This document shows positions 55,753 to 64,000 of a stretch of DNA of 64,000 nucleotides, one piece after another. The notes under the pieces are model-generated. The model searched no databases. It was not told the DNA's origin and was given only the letters and a program-made list of their open reading frames with translations. Source of the DNA: Xenopus tropicalis (lineage: Eukaryota; Chordata; Amphibia; Anura; Pipidae); contig NC_030677.2 of the NCBI RefSeq assembly GCF_000004195.4, forward strand, positions 194,708,372 through 194,772,371, given 5' to 3'. Position 1 is the stretch's first letter. Every line of letters starts with the position of its first letter. The position numbers and the translations under genes were made by a program.

Positions 55753-55944
55753 ATAAAATGATGTTTAACTGTTTCAATATTTTTTCAGTTGATGGAAAGA
55801 TACGTTTAGGACAAAACTTTTTCGTTTTTGTTCAATGTACTAAAATAGCATGGATTTATACAGTAGTTGTGTCTAAATATTGTGGAAATTGTTATGAAAA
55901 TCATTCTAGGTTTCAATATTTTAGTTCTTCTTTCCAAGGTGAAA

Positions 55945-56240
55945 AATACAGGAAGGCAGATTTATTAAACATTCATAAAAAATCAAATTTTCGAAAAAAA
56001 CTAAAAAATCTTTATGTATGTGTGGCTATTTTGATTTAAAAAAAATTGGAGTTCAAAGACTCAATCATGTAGCAACATCTCGAAAATTCAAATTGAAAAA
56101 TATGTTGAATTTTGCTAATATGGCCCCCATTGGCTTCTACATGAACTCTGCAGCTTCTAGATGCCGAATTTTTGTATTTGTTTTTTTGAGTTTTTTGCAC
56201 TTAATAAATCTCGAAAGTTCAAAGAAATATCCCCCCTATA
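55945..56240. mobile_element. Harbinger-like MITE, degraded
   Basis: GGCAGATTTATTAAACATTC at the left and TTAATAAATCTCGAAAG near the right. The inner words TGGCTTCTACATGAACTCTG and GATGCCGAATTTTTG are shared with the element at 62349-63005. Confidence 0.55.
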
Positions 56241-56331
56241 ATTGATGATGATTCTTGAACTGAATTTTACCTTCTTTTTTGCCATGTTCAGTTAGCCTAC
56301 AGTAAAAATATTTTTTTTAGCATTATATGTT

Positions 56332-57300
56332 GTAAAGGGCACACTATTAACAGAGAGGGAAATGTAAAGACTAAGGGGCACATTTACTAATCCACAAATC
56401 CGAATCACGAATGGGAAAAAATCGGATTGGAAACGACAATTTCTGAAGATCGCAAATATCACGAAAATGCTTACGAAAAAATCGTATTAGTTACAATAAT
56501 ATCGTATTGGCGATCCGAAAGACACGAAATTTTCATACCGAACAATTGTAAAAAGCGTAAAACCTTTCCGATTTTTTCGTGCAAACGTCCAAAAAAGTCG
56601 TGCGGGGTACGAAAAAGTTGTGTGGTGTACGAAAAAGTCGTGCGGACGCCCGAAAAAATCGGCAAAAATACGCTCAGAGCGTTCGCGCTTTTGTAAATGT
56701 GCCCCTAAGTAAACTTTATCAGAAAGGTCTATGTAAATTCAGCCATAAGCACTCACAGTAATGCTGCACTGAGTCCTCTGTCAAAAGAAACACAGGATTT
56801 CTTGTCTCCTTTTTTGGGAACATGTTCTTAGGGTATCTGACTTCCTCTCTCAGAAAAATCCTTCATTCCATGGGCCAGAGTCTGCACCACTCTCTCCTCT
56901 CTCCCTTCTCCTGCTCCCCCTCCAATAAAAATTCATAAAACTCACTCCCCCTCCCTTAGGAATGTGTAATCTGAGCTATAATGGCTAGAGCTGCAGCAGG
57001 AAGCTATGAAGACCAAGCTGAAATGGCAGCTGCTATCTTAAGCAAACAGAGAAAGCTTCTAGGGCTGTTACTCAGGTATGGTAATGGTTTCTGCAAAATA
57101 AATATATTGTTCTAGGTGGCACTAATGTGGCAAATCTATCGGCAGCAAAATGCCAAAATAGAGCATTTCTCTATTGATATTCTGCCATATTATTTGTTGG
57201 CTTAATTCAAAATTAATAAAAACCATCTGAAAGAAAACAAAAATATATTGATTGGAAAGCCGCTGAAAGAGAAAGAATATTTCCCTTTAATGGCCATCTA
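56332..57300 (+). mobile_element. T2-type MITE split by a Harbinger-like MITE
   Basis: TAAAGGGCACACTATTAACA then ATGTAAAGACTAA, broken at 56375-56705, resuming AGTAAACTTTATCAGAAAGG as in 6505-6940 and 24016-24440. A possible right end TTCCCTTTAA is at 57291-57300; the last 150 bp are not shared with the other copies. Confidence 0.78.
56375..56705 (+). mobile_element. Harbinger-like MITE nested in T2
   Basis: Termini GGGGCACATTTAC and GTAAATGTGCCCC. Target duplication TAA (56372-56374, 56706-56708). Removing it restores GACTAAGTAAACTTTATCAG, matching the uninterrupted T2 copies. The interior is CpG-rich (CGAAAAAGTCGTGCG motifs). Confidence 0.93.
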
Positions 57301-57783
57301 TGGGATTGTTTCGCTTGGAATGGAGCATATTTTCAATTGTTTTCATGCAGGAAAACCAACATTGGCACAATTAAGAGAACATTTCTTTAATATTTAATTT
57401 GGGTTTGGCAGCAACATAAGAAAAAAAAGGTTGAAATTTGGAAAATGATTTTTAAAAAATGTTATCAGCGTCTATGCCTTTCTATCTCGCTTCTTTCCAA
57501 AGAACAGTTGATAGGGTCACTGACCCCAGCAACTAGAAAGCTGAAGGATTGTAAAACTAGATATTTATTGTTACAATATTCTGTATTTTTACTTTTTTTA
57601 TTGACCACTACTGACTAGTTATTGGGCCTCATAGCAAGATCATTGGGCCCCTAAATCGACGCTGTTGATGTGAATGTGCAAAAACTTCTACATCAAGCAA
57701 CGACAGCAACTTGGGGCAAATACAGTATCAGTGACCCCCAAAGGAACTCTTTATATGAACTGCTTATGATAGAGTAACAATAC
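57301..57783. mobile_element. Fragment of the TTAA-class MITE seen at 243-680, minus strand
   Basis: Within this stretch, about 57455-57625 (GGTCACTGACCCCAGCAACT, ATTTATTGTTACAATATTC) is a diverged inverted match to the interior of 243-680. The remainder is unassigned. Confidence 0.45.
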
Positions 57784-57960
57784 CTGTTTATGTATGTATG
57801 TATGTATGTATGTATATCTTTATTTATAAAGTGCTACTTATGTACGCAGCGCTGTACAGTAGAATAGATTAATACAAACAGGGGGTTATTAAGATAATAA
57901 TAGATAAATACAAAGTATAACAATAAATAACAATAAATACAAGATAAATACAGTTTATAT
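57784..57960 (-). mobile_element. L2-type LINE 3' tail, minus strand
   Basis: Starts with a (TATG)n run, then CTTTATTTATAAAGTGCTAC and TACGCAGCGCTGTACAG, as the complement of the tail at 5375-5806. Confidence 0.82.
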
Positions 57961-58565
57961 TGCACACACAAAGGGTGTGGCCAAAATGTTGGCACTGGAA
58001 GACCCCATATAAATAACTCATACAGGGCCCCAAAGTTTCTGATGGCGGCCCTGCCTAAAACTGTAAAAGTATTTTCATATTCTTTATACAAGCATATTAC
58101 ATGGAGTAACAAAGACAAGCATTACTGTGTTGGGTAGACCTAGTGGTCTGCCTCCAGAAGTCTAAGCTTTCAGACCTTTCAGCACTCGCTCTTATCCAAA
58201 CTCGTAAGTGTAACTTAGCAGTAGCCGGAGGGACCCCTGACATAGCCAATAAAGAGGTGTCATTTTTGTTCCATTACAAAGTCTCCCTCGTGTTCCCGTT
58301 TTTTTCTGCTACTGAATTGTTGCGCTCTAATTCTCTCTCATCACTTCGTTTCACACCAGCAAGCAATGTTTCTCTAGTGATTAATAAAACATGTGCCACC
58401 AATAACTCAAGCCATCTGACTCCACGCCCGATATAGAAATAGTCCCTGAATATTCATCGCTTTAACTTCCTCCTCTTAAGAGAAATGATAAATAGCATGC
58501 ACCCTGACAGATCTTGCTTTGCCACCCCGCGCGCATGTGTAGATATTCAAGGAGTCTTAGTATGA
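57961..58565. other. Unique sequence
   Basis: No feature recognised. Confidence 0.45.
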
Positions 58566-59775
58566 GTGTTTTCTTATTAGTATATGGGTCTCGTGGGTAT
58601 TTTCTTATTAGTGTATGGGTCTTGTGGGTGTTTTCTTATTAGTGTATGGGTCTTGTGGGTGTTTTCTTATTAGTGTATGGGTCTCGTGGGTGTTTTCTTA
58701 TTAGTGTATGGGTCTCGTGGGTATTTTCTTATTAGTGTATGGGTCTTGTGGGTGTTTTCTTATTAGTGTATGGGTCTCGTGGGTGTTTTCTTATTAGTGT
58801 ATGGGTCTCGTGGGTATTTTCTTATTAGTGTATGGGTCTCGTGGGTGTTTTCTTATTAGTGTATGGGTCTCGTGGGTGTTTTCTTATTAGTGTATGGGTC
58901 TCCTGGTGTTTTCTTATTAGTGTATGGGTCTCGTGGGTATTTTCTTATTAGTGTATGGGTCTCGTGGGTGTTTTCTTATTAGTGTATGGGTCTCGTGGGT
59001 GTTTTCTTATTAGTGTATGGGTCTCCTGGGTGTTTTCTTATTAGTGTATGGGTCTCGTGGGTGTTTTCTTATTAGTGTATGGGTCTCGTGGGTGTTTTCT
59101 TATTAGTGTATGGGTCTCGTGGGTGTTTTCTTATTAGTGTATGGGTCTCGTGGGTGTTTTCTTATTAATATATGGGTCTCGTGGGTGTTTTCTTATTAGT
59201 ATATGGGTCTCATGGGTGTTTTCTTATTAGTATATGGGTCTCCTGGGTGTTTTCTTATTAGTATATGGGTCTCGTGGGTGTTTTCTTATTAATATATGGG
59301 TCTCGTGGGTGTTTTCTTATTAGTGTATGGGTCTCGTGGGTGTTTTCTTATTAGTGTATGGGTCTCGTGGGTGTTTTCTTATTAGTATATGGGTCTCGTG
59401 GGTGTTTTCTTATTAGTGTATGGGTCTCGTGGGTGTTTTCTTATTAGTGTATGGGTCTCGTGGGTGTTTTCTTATTAGTATATGGGTCTTGTGGGTGCTT
59501 TCTTATTAGTGTATGGGTCTCGTGGGTGTTTTCTTATTAGTGTATGGGTCTCGTGGGTGTTTTCTTATTAGTATATGGGTCTTGTGGGTGTTTTCTTATT
59601 AGTATATGGGTCTCGTGGGTGTTTTCTTATTAGTGTATGGGTCTCGTGGGTGTTTTCTTATTAGTGTATGGGTCTTGTGGGTGTTTTCTCATTAGTATAT
59701 GGGTCTTGTGGGTGCTTTCTTATTAGTGTATGGGTCTCGTGGGTGTTTTCTTATTAGTATATGGGTCTCGTGGGT
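58566..59775. repeat. 31-bp minisatellite, about 39 copies
   Basis: Unit TTTTCTTATTAGTGTATGGG followed by TCTCGTGGGTG, repeated with a fixed 31-bp step (one unit 30 bp). Variants: GTGTAT versus GTATAT, CTCGTGG versus CTTGTGG, CTCCTGG or CTCATGG, and GGGTG versus GGGTA. Variants cluster, giving short higher-order blocks. Confidence 0.98.
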
Positions 59776-61803
59776 GCTTTGCATGGATCAGCACTTTTAC
59801 CATGTATGCTGTGTCTTTGTAGTTGCCAAAAGTTGCATCATTAAGAGCTTTATGTCTAGGTCAAGGAATGGGGATCCATTGGGTAACAAACGAGAACAAG
59901 AGAAGGTACCACTAGTACCCATGACAAATGAACTCACTAAATCCAGTAAGTGGTCCAGGTAACAAGCCCTAGACTCTAAGCTCAAGGAGCGGAAGACTGT
60001 CACCAATAGGAAAAAAGGGGGGCCTCTAGGCACTCAAGGAACCCACAGGGCTATAAAATAAAAGTAATCTTCTTTATTGAAGTTGAGTTAAAAATAGACA
60101 TCTCCAAAGCATTTTGCAATGAAAAGGCACTTAGCCATGGGCCAATGGGAATAAGCAAACAAAAAAATCACAGCTGCACTCATCTTAGGCAATTTTCTGT
60201 GGTGCAAAGTCTCCTAGGTATATGACAACCCATAACAATGTATAGAACAAGGCAGAAATAGAGACTGCACTCAAACAAAATTTCAGCTGGGGAGCTTACT
60301 CCATTTATTATGCCAATGTACCACAAAAAAATCAATGTTTCGGATTCCCAATGGGAAAAGGGCCATTGGAGACGTCTAGGTTTTAACTCAACTTTAACCT
60401 CAACTTATCTCATTCAGCCTGCTTTATAACCTTTCTAAAGTTACCTTAGTGCTCAGAGTTTGGTACTGGGACCTCTCTAGACTCTCCATACTACAGCCTG
60501 GTAAAAGGTGGAGAAAAAAGAGGCCAAGCTATGTGCTCTCTCTCTTCCACTTACATAAACTAGGGCCAAGACTACCCATGGGCCAATTGGGAAACTATCT
60601 CCATAGGGCACAGATTATAGACTGGAGACGACCCAGTTGAAGGTTTTTTTCACTGCAAGGGGTTAAAATATTCTTTGTTTCCTACCAAAACAACAAACAA
60701 ATAATATTTCATTCCAGTGTTGCCCCATCCTGTGGCCCTTCAGTTGTTGTTAAAGTATAACTTTCACCACTCTATACACAGTAAGGTTATTGGGGGCACA
60801 GGAGGTTTCAGGACAGCGGAAGGGCCCTTGTTTTCCCCAACTCTATTCAAAAACCAGGAACAGTTTGCAGTTCATAGAGTATATGCAAAGAACATAATAT
60901 CACCATACAAAGAGGTTCATTATTCTCCTGAAAATGAAAAGAAAATCCAGCAGTGGATACCATGGGGCACAGTATACGCAATACTCTAAAAGCACATGGA
61001 GCATGAAATAAAAAGCCATAATAATGGTGAGGTAGTGTACATCTGATAATATTAATGTATGTGAAAAATGAAAGAAAATCCCGCAGTAATAATGATGGGG
61101 TACAGTGCACCGAATAATCTCAAAGGACATAGAAAAAAATAAAATAGAAACCAGCAAATGTAATAACCAAAGAGCACCTGGAAAGTTAATAAAAGCCAGC
61201 AATGACTTTACTGAGGCTCGCGTATTTATTATACAGATATAGTGAGGTATGTACATATTTGCTGCAGTTACACGGGTTACATTCCTCTATAATTGCTTTG
61301 CCCGGCTTTATAGAATGCCCAGTGCAGCCAATATTTCATACTAATTACTGTAAACTGAAGAAAGGGCCATATGAGTTATGCTCAAGGCTTCTAAGGATCT
61401 TTTCCATGAACCCATCAATTCTAAGAGCCCCACCAAGTCTAAGGGACAGTACAGTAGGACATGACAGGCCCTGGGACCAAACCAGTTCCAACCAATAGTA
61501 ATGCTTTATTTACCTACATCTGAAAGACTGCAGGTTTTGCAACACAGATATACAGCGGCATTGTTGCCATCTTGTCCTATTATTGTCATCTTCCCTGCTG
61601 TTGTCTTGTCCTACCAAACTAGCTTTCCCCTCCATTCTGCTACCCTGGGAAGTCACCCCAAATTGGAATGAATGTGATACAGCCATTGTTTCCCATGCAA
61701 TTCCTTTGCTCACCTTCCCATACTGTAATGCCCATAATGTACTTTGCCCCCCAATGCTGAGAAGTGGTGAAGATTTATTTTACAGCAGAACAGAGGTGAA
61801 TGG
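59776..61803. other. Mostly unassigned
   Basis: At 60330-60380 the words AATCAATGTTTCGGATTCCC and ATGGGAAAAGGGCC recall the 'AACGTTTCG' repeat class. CCCATCCTGTGGCCCTTCAG at 60724 is a scrap of a common repeat. No gene recognised. Confidence 0.4.
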
Positions 61804-62280
61804 TAGAGATGTAGCGGGTGTTCGCGAATGCGTATGTTCGCGAACTTTCAGTGTATGTTCGCAGTTTGGGTTCGCGCCGCGTTTTCCGCTGCGTTTTTTA
61901 TTGTCGCAAAAGTATTGTACAATACGCCGCACAAGTCACACATGGCGTTTTTCCGCAAATCCCGTTTTCATGGTGTTTAGCGCGACATAGCAAAAAAGCC
62001 GCGTATTTTCGCTAGAATAGCTTGCGTTTTTTGCGCAACTCTGTGCCAACAAAGTATTTTTCAGAGAAGTTTTTGCCCTTGATCCCCCTCCTGCATGCCA
62101 CTGTCCAGGTCGTGGCACCCTTTAAACAACTTTAAAATTATTTTTCTGGCCAGAAATGACTTTTCTAGTTTTTAATGTTCGCCTTCCCATTGAAGTCTAT
62201 GGGGTTCGCAAAGTTCGCGAATATTCGCGGGTTTTGGCGTAAGTTCGCAAACTTTTTTTTTTAGGTTCGCTACATCCCTA
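61804..62280 (+). mobile_element. hAT element with TAGRGATGTAGCG termini
   Basis: Termini TAGAGATGTAGCG and CGCTACATCCCTA. Both flanks are GTGAATGG (61796-61803, 62281-62288). 477 bp, rich in TTCGCGAA-like words; no transposase frame. Confidence 0.95.
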
Positions 62281-62348
62281 GTGAATGGAGTTAATGAACC
62301 ACCCAAGCATTTAGAGTTAGTAATTAAATACCTACTTATCTTCATTAA

Positions 62349-63005
62349 GGGGGGATTTATTAACATTTGGATTTCCATGGTTTCATCTTTTTTTAAAACC
62401 ACGACTAAGCTCATTTCTACGAATGGTCAATTACTAAAAAATCTGAATTGAAAAAGCACAAATGAAAAAAGTCATGGAAAATGAGCAAAAAACACCACTT
62501 ATTCTACTTTTCACTCGAAAACCTTGACTTTTTGAATTGTCAGTTGTGATGAGTGAATCTGTACCATTTCGTTTCGCCATAAATTAGCGAATCTTTCGAA
62601 ATTCGCAAAGCGGTGAAAATGTTACACTTGGAAAAAATTGTTGCATGCGTAATTTTTTTGATGCACAAAAAATGCATTAAAAAAAACAATTTTTTTGCTG
62701 AGCGCTACAGTTTTTTTGCCACTGCGAAGTTTGTTGCCTGTTCCATGAAAAAAACCAATGCCTAATGTCTAATGCGGAAATTCGCTGCAAATCCACGCCT
62801 GCTGAAAAATTTCGCCCATCACTAATTGTCACATAAAATCTTATCATTTTAAAAGGGGCATCTGCCTCTGACTTCTACATGATTCTGACAGGTTTAGTTG
62901 GCGTATTTTAGCATTTAGAATTGTTGCATAATAAATATTGATAAAAAACGGGTTTTTTTGTGTGTGTGACAAAATTGAGTTCTCAACAATGAAAAAATGC
63001 CCCCA
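62349..63005. mobile_element. Harbinger-like MITE split by hAT
   Basis: GGGGGGATTTATTAACATTT at the left and AAAAAATGCCCCC at the right. The words TGACTTCTACATGATTCTGA and TTGGCGTATTTTAGC match the interior of 55945-56240. Interrupted at 62544-62824. Confidence 0.55.
62544..62824 (+). mobile_element. hAT MITE (TAGTGATGAGCG family), nested
   Basis: TTGTGATGAGTGAATCTG at the left and TTCGCCCATCACTA at the right. Flanks ATTGTCAG (62536-62543) and ATTGTCAC (62825-62832) match at 7 of 8. Confidence 0.92.
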
Positions 63006-63371
63006 TAAATATCATAAATATCTATACAATAGTCCAACAATAGTAATTCAGCAAACTCCAGGGAACACTCTGGCTCTGGTTATATTCTCAGATCAGATTC
63101 CCTACCAATAACAACTGCAGAATTGTTTCAGGCTTCTCACACAAGAAATATTCAATTATTTGGGCAAAGTACCTGTTGAGATGTTGGGCAAGTGAAGTAT
63201 GTATAACAAATATCACAAAACTGAAGGAAAAAAATGATTATTCCAATACCAGTAGGTAAACAAAACAGTCCCTGGGTATGACCAATAGCGTTGCCCTTCT
63301 GCTACATCCCATTCCAAGAAGCAGAGGTTAAAGAATGGCAGGACGCCCTACAGTATGTAACACTGTTGTAA
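63006..63371. other. Unique sequence
   Basis: No feature recognised. Confidence 0.4.
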
Positions 63372-64000
63372 ATACATAGTAACATAGTAACATAGTAAGT
63401 TGGGTTTAAAAAAGACATACGTCCATCAAGTTCAACCATAATGCCTATATATAACCTGCCTAACTGCTAGTTGATCCAGAGGAAGGCAAAAACCCCTTCT
63501 GAAGCCTCTCTAATTTGCCGCAGAGGGGAAAAAATTACTTCCTGACTCCAAGATGGCAATCGGACCAGTCCCTGGATCAACCCCTTCTTAAAGTTATATA
63601 ATGTATCAGCCAGCACGACTGATTCGGGGAGGGAATTCCAGAACCTCACAGCTCTCACTGTAAAAAATCCTTTCTGAATATTTAAATGGAACCTCCCTTC
63701 TTCTAAACGGAGTGGGTGCCCTCGTGTTCATTGGAAGGACCTACTGGTAAATAAAACATTAGAAAGGTTATTATATGATCCCTTTATATATTTATACATA
63801 GTTATCATGTCACCTCTTAAGCGCCTCTTCTCCAGTGTAAACAGACCCAACTTGGCCAGTCTTTCTTCATAACTGAGACTTTCCATCCCCTTCACCAGCT
63901 TAGTTGCCCTTCTCAGACAGATCGCAAAGCAAGGTGTGACCAAGTTTTCCCCACTTTTATCACTGCTTAAAAGCCATCTCATTGCTGCGTGTTTCGTTTC
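63372..64000 (-). mobile_element. CR1-like LINE 3' part, runs off the window
   Basis: The minus strand carries reverse transcriptase C-terminal sequence (63982 to about 63467), followed by a 3' tail that ends in repeated ACATAGTA words (63376-63398). The 5' part lies beyond the right edge. Confidence 0.9.
63467..63982 (-). pseudogene. CR1-like reverse transcriptase C-terminus
   Basis: Two open blocks on the minus strand give the C-terminal end of a CR1-type LINE reverse transcriptase. The first (63982-63728) contains [40 protein letters not shown] and [10 protein letters not shown], matching the family signature '[37 protein letters not shown]'. After one stop the second block (63658-63467) contains RAVRFWNSLPESVVLADTLY and NFKKGLIQGL, the usual 'FWN-LP--VV-A-----FK--L' ending. 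The stop between the blocks and the missing 5' part make this copy inactive as seen. The polymerase catalytic motifs and endonuclease would lie upstream, outside the window. Confidence 0.9.

Noticed and set aside
58566..59775. CRISPR array
   Set aside because: The 31-bp units are contiguous without unique spacers, and the window is vertebrate DNA.
59699..59962. Coding exon beginning in the minisatellite
   Set aside because: The first third translates minisatellite units, and the rest has no similarity I recognise.

Overview
This window is vertebrate nuclear DNA, almost certainly from a clawed frog (Xenopus). The evidence is its repeat content: T2-type MITEs starting TTAAAGG (a family described from Xenopus), frog-type L2 and CR1-like LINE 3' ends, several hAT MITE families, and a MITE with internal ~113-bp tandem repeats. 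I cannot tell X. laevis from X. tropicalis. I see no host protein-coding exon, tRNA, rRNA or other host RNA gene. The open frames are short and scattered, and every longer one falls in a repeat. The window is best read as intergenic or intronic DNA.

Layout. 0-2.3 kb: a TTAA MITE, a reverse transcriptase scrap, a tandem-repeat MITE split by a Harbinger-like MITE, then a multi-hairpin element. 4.3-9.3 kb: a 32-bp hairpin, three L2 LINE tails (one split by a hAT, one with 0.8 kb of decayed reverse transcriptase) and two T2 MITEs. 9.7-11.2 kb: a three-level nest of transposons. 12.3-16.5 kb: a hAT inside another MITE, a GC-rich repeat, and a nine-unit copy of the tandem-repeat MITE. 17-30 kb: mostly unique AT-rich DNA with T2, Tc1-like, hAT and multi-hairpin copies. 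30-33.7 kb: a ~550-bp direct duplication about 3 kb apart, enclosing an 11 x 69-bp minisatellite and a Penelope-like retroelement remnant with a 13-bp target duplication. 34.9-41.7 kb: L2 reverse transcriptase remnant, a LINE inside a MITE, a LINE tail inside a T2 MITE, hAT and T2 copies. 43-49 kb: hAT fragments, a GC-rich hAT, a 300-bp GATA microsatellite, an L2 tail. 50-57.6 kb: a dead Tc1-like transposase, LINE scraps, a six-unit tandem-repeat MITE, T2 copies, one of them split by a Harbinger-like MITE. 57.8-64 kb: an L2 tail, a 39-unit 31-bp minisatellite, two hAT elements and a CR1-like LINE running off the right edge.

There are no interacting genes here. What the window offers is a readable insertion history. 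Eleven hAT copies keep their 8-bp target duplications, four of them sit inside other repeats, and none is clearly interrupted except perhaps one, so hAT activity looks like the youngest layer. The LINE tails and TTAA MITEs act as hosts. Family names come from recognised termini, target duplications and reverse-transcriptase motifs. No database search was possible, so clade-level names are provisional.
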